Source: WHSW01 sp963729075
GTDB lineage: Bacteria; Actinomycetota; Thermoleophilia; Solirubrobacterales; 70-9
Length of the DNA: 64,000 nt
Direction of reading: 5' to 3'
Assembly (NCBI GenBank): GCA_963729075.1
Contig: CAVSMU010000012.1
Coordinates: 119,217-183,216, forward strand
Shown in pieces: positions 1 through 7,388 of the stretch. The number at the start of each line of letters is the position of its first letter. Positions within the stretch are counted from its first letter, which is position 1. The notes under the pieces are model-generated. The model was not told where the DNA came from. It saw nothing but the letters and a program-made list of their open reading frames with translations, and made no database searches. The translations under genes were made by a program, and so were the position numbers.

Positions 1-172
1 TTCGCCGACCAGGCTTCCCGGCACTCCGCAAAGGATGCTATCGCGCCACTGTGCGCTGCCGAGGCCAGCTATCCGCCGCGGTTCGACCCAGAACCCGACC
101 CGCGGGGTTCGCTAGAGACTCACGCGAACGAGAGTCCGCCGCCGACTCGGGACCAAGCCTCGGGTCCTCTCA

Positions 173-487
173 TCAGCCCAACATCATCGCCGGGGCCAAG
201 TCGTCCTTCCTACAGGGCGACGAGTGGGCCTGCGCGGCCGGAATCGCCGCGATCCTGCTCGGCGCGGCGATCGTCTTCCTCTTCCCCAAGCGTGATGAGG
301 AGGAGGCACTGCTCACTGGGTACCACGCCGAGGGCAGTTCAGGCCGTTGACGGCCGTACGGGAGCCCACGAAAGACGTGGACCCCCGCGACGTGGACGGC
401 GTCGATTGTCTGGTCACGGGTCAGGATCAGCGCCGGCCGCCGCTTCAAGTCGGGCGGCTCGTGCCACCAGACCTCGCCGCGCCTCAC
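173..487 (-). CDS. PemK/MazF-family mRNA interferase toxin, C-terminus probably frameshifted
   Basis: The protein opens with the family hallmark RRGEVWW, followed by a KRRPALILTRD strand typical of PemK/MazF endoribonucleases, which cleave mRNA as the toxin of a type II toxin-antitoxin pair. The chosen GTG start at 487 overlaps the stop of the upstream antitoxin as GTGA, the usual coupled arrangement. After about residue 40 the similarity fades and the tail (PSAWYPVSSASSSS onward) does not look like the family's second half, so a frameshift or truncation is likely. Function is inferred from the N-terminal motif and gene order only. Confidence 0.6.
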   Translation of the reverse strand: MRRGEVWWHEPPDLKRRPALILTRDQTIDAVHVAGVHVFRGLPYGRQRPELPSAWYPVSSASSSSRLGKRKTIAAPSRIAAIPAAQAHSSPCRKDDLAPAMMLG

Positions 488-687
488 GACGAGCTGTCGT
501 CCTCCCAGGAGAACCCCGCCGCCGCCTCTCCTTCGTCGAGCCGCTTGAGCGTGGCAGCGGACGACGCCCGCACGAACGCGGACAGGTTCCCCCACTCGTC
601 GATGATGTCCCCGGGCTCGGAGCTTTCGACCGCCGCCAGCAGTCGCTCGGCCTGCTCCTCGGTCAATGCTTCGACTCGTTCGCGCAA
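484..687 (-). CDS. putative antitoxin of the PemK-like pair
   Basis: This is a 67-residue acidic protein rich in Glu and Ala (LTEEQAERLLAAVESS, then LKRLDEGEAAAGFSWEDD). It sits directly upstream of the PemK-like toxin and overlaps it by 4 nt. Size, charge and position fit a type II antitoxin that binds and inhibits the toxin, but I do not recognise a specific DNA-binding family. The TTG at 687 is preceded very closely by an AAGGAG, so the true start may be a nearby codon. The whole module lies in a region of mobile-element scraps. Confidence 0.5.
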   Translation of the reverse strand: MRERVEALTEEQAERLLAAVESSEPGDIIDEWGNLSAFVRASSAATLKRLDEGEAAAGFSWEDDSSS

Positions 688-904
688 TTCTCCTTGGCGG
701 TCATCCGGTCCAAACCGTAGCCGACTGCGGTTGACCCCATCAAGGGGACAGGCTTTTGCTGCGCCGTCGCCGCGTCATGCCGGGCTCCGGGCGTTACCCA
801 ATGGGCAGGGAAGGGCGATCCCCTGCCCAAATCGCTCCGGGTCGTGCCTGATCCGATCCGGTCGCCTCGAAAGAGCGAGCCGCCGAAAACGGCTCTAGAA
901 AGCC

Positions 905-930
905 GAAAGGGCGGCTCTTGCCGCCCTTTC
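905..930. terminator. strong hairpin, probable intrinsic terminator
   Basis: Perfect 11-bp stem GAAAGGGCGGC / GCCGCCCTTTC with a 4-nt TCTT loop. It lies immediately 3' of the tRNA-like fragment on the minus strand. Confidence 0.55.
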
Positions 931-938
931 GCTGCCGC

Positions 939-977
939 ATGGCAACCAGACGCTCTAGCCAACTGAGCTACAGCCGC
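939..977 (-). pseudogene. 5' half of a tRNA-Gly (GCC), truncated
   Basis: On the minus strand the bases read as a tRNA 5' half. They give a 7-nt acceptor strand GCGGCTG, TA at positions 8-9, the D-arm GCTC-AGTTGGCTA-GAGC, an anticodon stem strand TCTGG and a loop TTGCCAT with anticodon GCC. The 3' anticodon strand CCAGA, the T-arm and the matching acceptor strand are absent; the terminator-like hairpin follows instead. tRNA genes are common integration sites of actinobacterial integrative elements, and integrase, excisionase and relaxase scraps follow within 1 kb, so this may be an old attachment-site remnant. That link is inference. Confidence 0.5.
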
Positions 978-1070
978 GCGGTGCCGGATTCTAGCTCGCG
1001 GCCTACGGTTCCGGCGATCCGTGAGTCGCTGGCGGACGGGCTCGAGGCGGTCGTCTGGACCGTTTCCCAT

Positions 1071-1100
1071 CCCTGCCCATCCCTGCCCATCCCTGCCCAT
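1071..1100. repeat. three perfect tandem copies of a 10-bp unit
   Basis: The unit CCCTGCCCAT occurs three times head to tail, with a partial fourth copy just upstream. It is too short and spacerless to be a CRISPR array. Confidence 0.9.
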
Positions 1101-1101
1101 T

Positions 1102-1554
1102 GGAGGGCGCGATCGAATCGACGAGCGGCTGCGCGGCGAGCTCGAGCACGCGCCGACGGCTGAGCTGGTGGCCGAGGTCGCCGGTGCGGCGTCCGAGCCC
1201 GGCGGCTGGCGAGCCGCCGCGATCGAGCGGGCGCTCGCCGAGCGACGCAGGGCGACCGTAGAGGCGGCGCTCGCCCTGCAGCCTCGCTACATCGTCGACG
1301 CGCTCGGCCCGCGGCCAGCGGGTGTTCACGCCCGGCTCGAATGGGAACGGGCCGTCGACCGCGTCGAGGTACTGCGCCAGCGGCTCGGGGTGCGCGACCG
1401 CGAGCGGGCGCTTGGCAAGGCTCCGAGAGAGGTACGGGCACGCGTCGCCTGGCGCCAGGCCGCGCAGGAGATCGAGGCGCTGCGCGGGCGGCTAGCTGAG
1501 CGCGGTGCCTCGCGCCAGCGCCGCCGGTCGGCCGGAATCGGGCTGGAGCTTTGA
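1102..1554 (+). pseudogene. C-terminal remnant of a conjugative relaxase (MobF/TrwC-like)
   Basis: The frame contains YIVDALGPRPAG, then WERAVDRVEVLRQRLGV, then ALGKAPREVRARVAWRQAAQEI. Patterns of the form LGPRP, a W..A..IE.LR helix and LG..P are common near the C-termini of actinobacterial MobF relaxases. No start codon or N-terminal relaxase or helicase domain is present; the 10-bp tandem repeat lies where the rest of the gene should be. It is followed directly by an excisionase-like gene and an integrase fragment, the usual end of an actinobacterial integrative element. I treat it as a remnant. Confidence 0.45.
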
Positions 1555-1757
1555 GAGGGTCCGACCTCAGCCCGGCTTCCCGGTTGTCGCTTACCAAACG
1601 CGAGGCGGCAGGCGTCCTCGGGATCTCGGTCGACTCGTTCGAGCGCTACGTCCAGCACGAACTCCGCGTCGTCCGCTTGGGTCGCCTCAGGCTCTTCCCG
1701 GTCTCGGAAATCGAGCGGTGGATCGCGGAAAGTGCGGAGAGGCCGCCGGATCCGTGA
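1551..1757 (+). CDS. excisionase-like helix-turn-helix protein
   Basis: A 68-residue protein with the excisionase/MerR-like core LTKREAAGVLGISVDSFERY, followed by RLGRLRLFPVSEIERWIAE, the pattern of DNA-binding proteins of the HTH_17 type encoded next to tyrosine integrases. Such proteins direct excision of integrated elements or act as small regulators. It overlaps the relaxase remnant upstream by 4 nt and the integrase fragment downstream by 3 nt, supporting a former element operon. It is intact, but its partner integrase is cut short, so excision is unlikely to work. Confidence 0.65.
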   Translation: MRGSDLSPASRLSLTKREAAGVLGISVDSFERYVQHELRVVRLGRLRLFPVSEIERWIAESAERPPDP

Positions 1758-2032
1758 CTACGGCGAGGACTAGCCTCCTGGTTGGGCACCACGAGGTGGC
1801 AGCAAAGCGAGGACACCAAGGGATCGTCGAGCGCCACGCCCGCGGTTGCGCAAGCCGCGACGGCGGCCGTTGTAACTGCGAACCGTCCTACGAAGCCTGG
1901 ATCAGCGTCAAGGAGGGCACCGGCTATCGGAAGCTCCGCCGGACCTTCAGCCGGTTCAGTGGTCCGCTGCTCCGCACGATGCAGGAACGCCCGCCCGGCC
2001 CCGGCCGCTGGCACGCCGTGCTCCGGCCGTGA
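1755..2032 (+). pseudogene. N-terminal fragment of a site-specific tyrosine integrase
   Basis: From the GTG at 1755 the frame reads RGHQGIVERHARGC, then GGRCNCEPSYEAWI and KLRRTF. This is the arm-type DNA-binding N-terminus typical of actinobacterial phage/ICE integrases (I.ERH...C....C.C.PSYEAWV). The match ends after about 60 residues and the catalytic R-H-R-Y domain is missing; the remaining frame to 2032 shows no similarity. It follows the excisionase directly. It marks a deleted integrative element. Confidence 0.6.
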
Positions 2033-2062
2033 GTTCAACTAGTGCCGGCGTCCGACGCGAGA

Positions 2063-2068
2063 TACTGC
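2063..2068 (+). promoter_or_regulatory. -10 element of a leaderless SnoaL-like gene
   Basis: TACTGC inside GCGAGATACTGC, 7 nt before the ATG at 2076. The same string with the same spacing precedes the SnoaL-like gene at 58935. Confidence 0.45.
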
Positions 2069-2075
2069 GCGGGCG

Positions 2076-2477
2076 ATGTCGCAGGAGAATGTCGAGATCG
2101 TGGAGGCGTCGTATGAGGCGTTTGCCCGTGGAGGGCTTGATCGGTACATGGAGCACTTCACCGACGACGTCGAGTACCGCCAGGTACTTGGCGAGATGGC
2201 GGGCGTTCCGTGTCACGGCAAGGACGCCGTGCGGGCATGGCTTCAGGACTGGATCGACATGTTCGACGGGTTCTGGATGGAGCTGGTGGAACTGGTCGAC
2301 GCCGGTGGGGTCACCGTGTTCACAGCTGAGCGGTTCGGCGGACGCGCCCGGTCCAGCGGCGTTGAAACGGATCAGGCCAACTGGACGGTCTTCACCATTC
2401 GCGACGGGAAGATCGCGCGTGGCCACGAGTACCCGACCCGTGAACAGGCCCTCGAAGCCGCCGGGCTGGCGGAGTAG
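2076..2477 (+). CDS. SnoaL-like / nuclear transport factor 2 family protein
   Basis: A 133-residue alpha+beta-barrel protein of the SnoaL/NTF2-like superfamily. It opens MSQENVEIVEASYEAFARGG, has the DDVEYR strand around residue 30 and ends with the FTIRDGKIARGHEY strand and a LEAAGLAE tail. Thermoleophilia genomes carry many such proteins; most have no assigned reaction, so none is proposed here. The ATG is 7 nt downstream of TACTGC, consistent with a leaderless message. It is full length, unlike the two copies that follow. Confidence 0.75.
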   Translation: MSQENVEIVEASYEAFARGGLDRYMEHFTDDVEYRQVLGEMAGVPCHGKDAVRAWLQDWIDMFDGFWMELVELVDAGGVTVFTAERFGGRARSSGVETDQANWTVFTIRDGKIARGHEYPTREQALEAAGLAE

Positions 2478-2480
2478 GCG

Positions 2481-2705
2481 ATGTCGCGGGAGAACGTGGA
2501 CCTGGTCCGCAGGATGGCGGAGGTCTGGAACGAGGCGGGCTGGGAAGGCGTCGCTGATCAGGGCCTGCTCCATCCAGATGTCGAGTACCACGACGACAGG
2601 AGATGGTGGGGGTTCCTCTGTCGCGTGAAGGAGCGGCAGATCACCTACATCCAGGCGTACCTCAAGCCTGAGCAGGCCCTCGAAGCCGCCGGGCTGTCGG
2701 AGTAG
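2481..2705 (+). pseudogene. SnoaL-like copy with internal deletion
   Basis: This copy opens MSRENVDLVRRMAEVWNEAG and keeps HPDVEYHDD, but then jumps to a short unrelated stretch and rejoins at the conserved tail EQALEAAGLSE. It is 74 residues long instead of about 134, so the central sheet is missing. It begins 4 nt after the stop of the full-length copy and its 5' and 3' ends are near-identical to its neighbours. That pattern fits tandem duplication followed by deletion. It is unlikely to fold as a working SnoaL domain. Confidence 0.65.
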
Positions 2706-2708
2706 GCG

Positions 2709-2759
2709 ATGTCGCAGGAGAACGTGTGGGCAGTGCCCGGCGGCTGTTCACGACGTTGA
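2709..2759 (+). pseudogene. SnoaL start remnant
   Basis: The third repeat of the start motif (MSQENV) is followed by a frame break and stop after 16 residues. Upstream it shares GGAGTAGGCGATGTCGC with the preceding copy junction. A matching tail remnant (EAREAARLAE then stop) lies at 3163-3198, beyond the intervening DUF3303 gene, suggesting that gene or its DNA split a former SnoaL copy. Confidence 0.55.
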
Positions 2760-2862
2760 GGTGCTGGGCGCGTGAGCGATGAGGGCTGTCGGGAGAATGC
2801 ACCCGGCCCTATCCAAAGGCATAGAGTGGGACGAAACTCCTGACCGACCTGGAGGTATTGCC

Positions 2863-3156
2863 ATGCGGTTCGCGATCATCTACCGGCCCGGCAACAACCC
2901 CGCACCTCCCGAGCAGATCCCGGACCTGGTCCAAGCTGCGGGGGACTGGATGGAACGGCACGGGGACCGCTTCGAAGCGATCGAGTTCTTCGTCGGCGGG
3001 GGCGGCTTTGGGATCATCGATACCGACGAGCCTGACGTAGCTCAGCGCCTGATCGCCGAGAATCCGTTCACCCCCTTCGCCGAGATCGAGATCCGGCCTT
3101 TGATCGATCCGGCGGCGGCGCTCGGCATCCTGCAGGAGGCGTACTCGAACCGCTGA
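2863..3156 (+). CDS. DUF3303-like small protein
   Basis: A 97-residue protein starting MRFAIIYRPG with a good GGAGG ribosome site 10 nt upstream. It has a ferredoxin-like alpha/beta pattern: a first strand, the helix LVQAAGDWMERHGDRF, GGGGFGIIDTDEP, a second helix, then EIEIRPLIDPA. This resembles DUF3303/muconolactone-isomerase-like small proteins, whose function is not established. The gene appears complete and lies between SnoaL remnants. Confidence 0.55.
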   Translation: MRFAIIYRPGNNPAPPEQIPDLVQAAGDWMERHGDRFEAIEFFVGGGGFGIIDTDEPDVAQRLIAENPFTPFAEIEIRPLIDPAAALGILQEAYSNR

Positions 3157-3526
3157 TCTCAGGCCGAAGCCCGCGAAGCCGCCCGGCTGGCGGAGTAGGC
3201 GGCGCGACTTTTTCAGGGGCCGTTCCCGGCTCACCGCTGTACCAGCCCGAGAGAGACGACGTGTTTCACCCGACCGGTCAGCGTCAGGACTGAGGCTTGA
3301 AGTCGCGGGCCGCGACATTCCCCCCGTCAGCGCCCGAGCCTTCCCGTCAGCGCAAGAAAGATCCAGTACAGGATCGGTACGCCCACGAGGATCAAGATCA
3401 AAATCACCGCCGCTGTGGTGCTGACCGGAAGGTGGACATGCCGTGAAGCTACCAGCGCGATCTGCAGGCCGGGCGCCCCAGGCCGAACCGTTGCCGCTCG
3501 CCATCCCCCTGCGGCTAGCTTCCTTC
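3157..3526. other. stretch without a convincing gene
   Basis: This holds a SnoaL tail remnant (3163-3198) and, on the minus strand at about 3330-3407, a frame encoding one hydrophobic helix (VILILILVGVPILYWIFLAL) with only GTG as a possible start. I cannot decide whether that short membrane peptide is expressed. Nothing else is recognisable. Confidence 0.4.
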
Positions 3527-3787
3527 TCAGGACTTGCCATGCCGAGCCCGGTGACAGCGCCGGCAGACGGCTTCGAGGAAGCGGGGATCGTCTCCTTCTG
3601 GCGCCGATCGGCCGAGAACGTGGTCGATCTCCTCGGCGGGCGCTCCGCAGTCCACACACCGGCCCTGAGAGCGCCTGAGGACCAGTTCTCGCGTCCGTCG
3701 CCACGGCCGACCCCGCTTCCGACGATGCCTCGGACAGCGTGAGCCCTCCGAGGGCACGCCGCAGACGATGCAGGGCTTCAGAGCCAT
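3527..3787 (-). CDS. small HNH endonuclease
   Basis: An 86-residue protein with a leading CIVCG / C..H zinc knuckle, then RRSQGRCVDCG, AEEIDHVLGRSAPEG and CRRCHRARHG. The CxxC, IDH and CxxCH elements are the HNH (Zn-finger) nuclease fold found in phages, restriction systems and mobile elements. The paired CxxC motifs bind structural zinc and the DH and trailing H form the metal-dependent nicking site. No terminase or methylase neighbour is present, so the biological target is unknown. It is intact. Confidence 0.7.
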   Translation of the reverse strand: MALKPCIVCGVPSEGSRCPRHRRKRGRPWRRTRELVLRRSQGRCVDCGAPAEEIDHVLGRSAPEGDDPRFLEAVCRRCHRARHGKS

Positions 3788-3868
3788 GCGAGCAGCCTTC
3801 CCGCTCAGACCACCGCCGGGAGATCACGCTCGCACAGTTAGTTGGGGAGCATGAAGTGATCGATCGCG

Positions 3869-4072
3869 ATGGAGCTGATCCTTGCAGTGTCGGTCAAGGA
3901 GGCGGGGGTGGGCAGCTGGGTCGTCGTCGCCCTCATCGTGGTGATCCTCCTCTACTTCGGCCGAAACCGACTGACTGCGACCTCCACTCGTCCATGCCCA
4001 CGGTGTGGCCGCGACGTGAAGAAGGGGCAGCTCGACTGCCCGCACTGCGGCTTCGACTTCCGCACGATCTGA
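3869..4072 (+). CDS. small membrane-anchored zinc-ribbon protein
   Basis: A 67-residue protein with one transmembrane helix (SWVVVALIVVILLYFG, about residues 16-31) followed by a C-terminal zinc ribbon with two CxxC pairs (CPRCGRDVKKGQLDCPHCGF). The topology suggests a ribbon exposed at one membrane face. No function can be assigned; similar short zinc-ribbon membrane proteins are common hypothetical genes in Actinobacteria. Confidence 0.6.
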   Translation: MELILAVSVKEAGVGSWVVVALIVVILLYFGRNRLTATSTRPCPRCGRDVKKGQLDCPHCGFDFRTI

Positions 4073-4087
4073 ACGACACAGCGTGGG

Positions 4088-4265
4088 TTGGCTCTCCGCT
4101 CTCTGCTGCCACCGACGGCGGCGCTCGGCGTAGGCGGGCGGGATGGCGAGGTTCATGTCCTCGACGAGGTCGAGCCACTCCAAGGCCCCAGGGAGGTTTC
4201 CGACCCGAGCATCGGAGTCGGCTTGCTGTGATCGCGAGGTCGAGGTTCGAGAAGGAGGGGGCCAA
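4088..4265 (-). pseudogene. C-terminal fragment of an SQR/NDH-like flavoprotein
   Basis: On the minus strand a frame reads DARVGNLPGALEWLDLVED, then IPPAYAERRRRWQQ. This closely resembles the C-terminal extension of the flavoprotein at 20027-21389 (DARKGDYDGALGWLGVVEE, then LPPAYLERRESW). A one-base shift near 4230 separates the upstream SNLDLAIT part. No start codon or FAD domain is present, so this is an orphan tail left by recombination or deletion. Confidence 0.6.
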
Positions 4266-4347
4266 CCGGCCATCCAGGGTAGTTCCTCCTCGGCCCGGTC
4301 GCCGCCTCGCCCGAGCGGCTCCGATCGGGCCGAAATAGAGTCGGACG

Positions 4348-5358
4348 ATGGACCCGGGGCTCGCGCTGGCGGTGGTGCTCGCGCTCGCCTTCGCGGTGAC
4401 CAACGGACTTCACGATGCGGCCAACGCGATCGCGGCCCTTGTCGCGACCCGCGCCGCGCGGCCGAAGCAGGCGATCGTGCTGGCAACCGTCTTCAACCTG
4501 CTCGGCCCGCTGTTCGTCGGCGCGGCGGTCGCCGACACGATCGGCGGCATCGTCACCGTCTCGCCGGCACAGGCCACCGCGGTGATCGGCGCCGGCCTCG
4601 CCAGCGCGGTGACCTGGAACCTGATCACCTGGCGCCTCGGCCTGCCGTCCTCCTCGGGCCACGCCCTGGTCGGCGGGCTGGTCGGCGCCGCGCTGGCCGA
4701 GGGCGGCGCCGACGCCGTTCTCTGGGGAGGCTTCGACGGGCTGCACCCGGTCGGAGTCGTGGGCACCCTCGTCGCCCTGGCGATCTCGCCGTTGCTCGGC
4801 GGCGTCGCGGCCCTGATCGTGATCCGCGCGCTCCGCCGACTCGCCCGGCGCGCGACGATGCGGATCAGGGGCCCGGTCAACGGCGCCCAATGGGTCACCT
4901 CGGCGACCCTCGCGTTCAGCCACGGCGCAAACGACGCCCAGAAGGCGGTCGGAGTAGTCGCCGCGCTGCTGCTGGCGGGCGGCGAGATCGACTCGCTCGA
5001 CGCGCCGTCGTGGGCGATCGTCGCGTGCTCGCTCGCGCTGACGCTCGGCACCGCCCTCGGCGGATGGCGGATCATCCACACCGTGGGCCGGCGCATCTAC
5101 CGGGTCAAGCCAATCGACGGGCTCGCGACCGAGTCCTCGTCGGCCGGGGTGGTCTTCGGCGCCTCGTTGCTGGGGGCCCCGACGTCGACCAGCCAGGTCG
5201 TCGCCTCGGCCGTGGTCGGAGTCGGCGGCGGACGTCGCCGCTGGCATCACGTCCATTGGGCAATAGTCCGTCAGATGGGCGCCGCCTGGCTGATCACGAT
5301 GCCGATCACCGCGATCCTCGCGGGTGGGGTCTTCGAGTTGCTGCAGCTGCTGAGCTGA
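4348..5358 (+). CDS. pit: PiT-family inorganic phosphate transporter
   Basis: A 336-residue polytopic membrane protein. It contains the two inverted PiT signature regions (TNGLHDAANAIAALVATRA near residue 17 and FSHGANDAQKAVG near residue 190) and about ten hydrophobic helices. PiT carriers import phosphate, often as a metal-phosphate complex, driven by the proton or sodium gradient. The DUF47/PhoU-like gene begins 12 nt downstream, the usual pit partner. The start ATG follows a region of remnants. The gene is intact. Confidence 0.9.
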   Translation: MDPGLALAVVLALAFAVTNGLHDAANAIAALVATRAARPKQAIVLATVFNLLGPLFVGAAVADTIGGIVTVSPAQATAVIGAGLASAVTWNLITWRLGLPSSSGHALVGGLVGAALAEGGADAVLWGGFDGLHPVGVVGTLVALAISPLLGGVAALIVIRALRRLARRATMRIRGPVNGAQWVTSATLAFSHGANDAQKAVGVVAALLLAGGEIDSLDAPSWAIVACSLALTLGTALGGWRIIHTVGRRIYRVKPIDGLATESSSAGVVFGASLLGAPTSTSQVVASAVVGVGGGRRRWHHVHWAIVRQMGAAWLITMPITAILAGGVFELLQLLS

Positions 5359-5369
5359 ATGGGGCGGAT

Positions 5370-5984
5370 GTGAGTCGCAAACACCATTGGTTCGTACCCG
5401 ACGACTCCGACGTCCTCGGGTTGCTCGGACGCCAGATCGACGCGACGGTGCACGGACTCGATGCGCTCGCGCTCTGGGCCGGCGGCGACGCGTCCGCGGC
5501 CTCTGCGGTTCGCGCCGCCGAGCACGCCGGCGACGCAGCCAAGCAGGAGGTACTGAGCGCGGTGACCGAGTCTTTCGTGACGCCGATCGAGCCCGAGGAC
5601 CTGTTCGCCCTCTCACAGGGAATCGACTCGCTGCTCAACCGCAGCCGCGACCTCGTCAACGAGGCGGAGGCCATGGGTGTGGCGCCCGACGCGACGATCG
5701 GCGAGATGGCTTGCCTGCTCGGGGACTCCCTGCGCGAGGTCGCCGAAGCGGTCGGGCGGCTGACCTCCGACCCCGATGCGGCGGCCGGGTCCGCGAACGC
5801 GGCGATCCGGACCGAGCGCGGGCTCGAGCGCGTCTATTACCAGGGCATGGCAGCGCTGCTCGACAACCCCGACCAGCGCGACCGGATCGCCAAGCGCGAG
5901 CTCTACCGACTGATCGCCCGCCTCGGCGAGGCCGAGGTGGAGGTGGCCGAGCGCGTCATCTACGCGGTGATGAAGGAGCGCTGA
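5370..5984 (+). CDS. DUF47 (PhoU-like) Pit accessory protein
   Basis: A 204-residue all-helical protein of the DUF47/PhoU-like family. It has HGLDALALWAGGD, the metal-binding helix AVRAAEHAGDAAKQEV, PIEPEDLFALSQGIDSLLN and a terminal AEVEVAERVIYAVMKER. The E/D-rich helices match the family's metal sites. Family members regulate or assist PiT transporters encoded beside them. GTG at 5370, preceded by GGGGCGG, is the most plausible start, 12 nt after pit. Confidence 0.85.
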   Translation: MSRKHHWFVPDDSDVLGLLGRQIDATVHGLDALALWAGGDASAASAVRAAEHAGDAAKQEVLSAVTESFVTPIEPEDLFALSQGIDSLLNRSRDLVNEAEAMGVAPDATIGEMACLLGDSLREVAEAVGRLTSDPDAAAGSANAAIRTERGLERVYYQGMAALLDNPDQRDRIAKRELYRLIARLGEAEVEVAERVIYAVMKER

Positions 5985-6409
5985 GCACTACCGGTCAGGC
6001 GCGGGCTGAACCGCGACCGGCTCGGGCACCAACTGAGATCGAGCACAGCGAAAGGTGCGCCAGCTTTCGCGGGGCCCGACGGCCCCATCGACTGCGTCGG
6101 GTGGGCGCTGTCATTGACGGGACCCAGACAGCGCCCTGTTTCGCATTTGTCGTGTGACGCTCCCCCCGGTTGTTCTTGTCGCGGCACTTCTTGCGGGTGC
6201 CGACAGCATGCGGGCCAGGGGACACGCGGAGCGATTGGGCGAGGTCGGCTTCCAGCGCGATCTCGTATAGCGCCTCGGGCGTTCCGTCGATCACCCGATG
6301 CTCGATCCGGCGACGTCGTACGCCGGCATGACTCGGTCGATGATCGTCTCGCTGGCGGCGTCGCCCGGGCGGCTCGAGCCGGTCCGGCTTGCCGTGACCG
6401 CGATCGCGG
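5985..6409. other. intergenic stretch without a recognisable gene
   Basis: A 99-residue minus-strand frame (5995-6294, beginning MIDGTPEALYEIALEADLAQ) is the only candidate. It resembles nothing I can name and its tail is basic and low complexity. It could be the remains of a gene truncated at this junction. No hairpin or promoter stands out. Confidence 0.35.
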
Positions 6410-7345
6410 TTAGTGCGCCGCGAGCGCTCGAGCCTTGTCGGCGCCGAGCCGGAGCGGATCCATCCCCACCCCGCGCGGCAGCACCAGGACGGGGCACGCG
6501 GCCGAGTCGACCAGGTGGCCGGCGACGCTGCCCAGCGCGGTGCGCTTCAGCGCCCCGTAGCCGCGCGACCCGGCGAGGATCAGATCGAACTCCCCGCTCG
6601 CCTCGGCGAGCAGCCGCCCGGGCGAGCCGCTGAGCAGACGCGCGTCGACCGGCAAATCGGCGGGCACCCGGCCGATCGCGAGGTCGAGGACGCGTTGCTT
6701 TTCCTCGCGCTCGAGGTCGCGAAACTCGGCGTTGGCGAGGATCGAGGCCGCGGCCGCAAGCCCGTAGCGCTCGGGCTCTGCCACCGTGATCACGGTGAGG
6801 ATCGCGTGCGTGCGCGCGGCGAGGCCGACCGCGGTCTCGAACGCCGCCCAGGCCTCGGCCGAACCGTCGAAGGCGACCGCAATCCGCTGCAGCCGGCGCT
6901 GCTCGCGGGCGGCGTAGGCGCGCGGGGCGACGGCGACCGCGCACGGCGCCCCCTGGAGGAGCGCCCGCCCGACGCTCCCCGGGAGCACCCGGCCGAGGGG
7001 GCCGCGGTGGGTGGAGCCGACGACGATCAAGAGCGCCCGCTCCTCGCTCGCGAGCTCATAGAGCGCGGCGCCGGGCGAGTGGCTGGCGATCGCCTTGGTC
7101 TCGGGGTCGAGGGCGGCGAGCCGGTCGCGCACCGCGGCGAACGGCTCCTTGGTCTCCAGGTGAAGCGCCGCCTCGAGCTCGGACTCGCTCATCAACTGCC
7201 GAGACCACGGCAGCACCGTGGCGATCAGCGGCACGGTGGCGGCGAGCGGCCGGGCGTCGAGCGTTTCGGCCAGCAGCTCGCCGAGCGCGAGCGCGTCGTG
7301 GCCCTGCGGTGTGTCCTGGTAGCCGATGATGAGCTTGTTGGTCAT
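6410..7345 (-). CDS. tandem-domain universal stress protein (USP copy 1)
   Basis: A 311-residue protein with two UspA domains. The first ends in the ATP-binding loop GSTHRGPLGRVLPGSVGRA, the second in GSRGYGALKRTALGSVAGH, both fitting the G-2x-G-9x-GS pattern of nucleotide-binding USPs. ATG at 7345 has a GGGGAGAG ribosome site. It is the last gene of a run with the small membrane protein and GAPDH, all behind the palindrome at 8790-8804. The 893-bp stretch 6451-7343 is almost identical to 38171-39061 (USP copy 2). Two-domain USPs of this kind belong to the mycobacterial DosR regulon. Confidence 0.9.
   Translation of the reverse strand: MTNKLIIGYQDTPQGHDALALGELLAETLDARPLAATVPLIATVLPWSRQLMSESELEAALHLETKEPFAAVRDRLAALDPETKAIASHSPGAALYELASEERALLIVVGSTHRGPLGRVLPGSVGRALLQGAPCAVAVAPRAYAAREQRRLQRIAVAFDGSAEAWAAFETAVGLAARTHAILTVITVAEPERYGLAAAASILANAEFRDLEREEKQRVLDLAIGRVPADLPVDARLLSGSPGRLLAEASGEFDLILAGSRGYGALKRTALGSVAGHLVDSAACPVLVLPRGVGMDPLRLGADKARALAAH
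6451..7343. repeat. long direct repeat, copy 1 (USP coding DNA)
   Basis: Nearly identical to 38171-39061, same orientation, 31.7 kb apart. The copies differ by a few substitutions and two single-base gaps, both in copy 2. The similarity ends sharply at both ends. Confidence 0.9.
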
Positions 7346-7388
7346 CCGTCTCTCCCCATTGGCATGCAAACAGACCGCCTTGTCGGGC

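Noticed and set aside
1071..1100. Short tandem repeats as a possible CRISPR array
   Set aside because: 10-bp units without spacers and no cas genes in the window.
4153..5616. Long Arg/Pro-rich open frames antisense to pit and similar frames throughout
   Set aside because: They are shadows of real genes caused by high GC content; their composition is low complexity and no motif is present.
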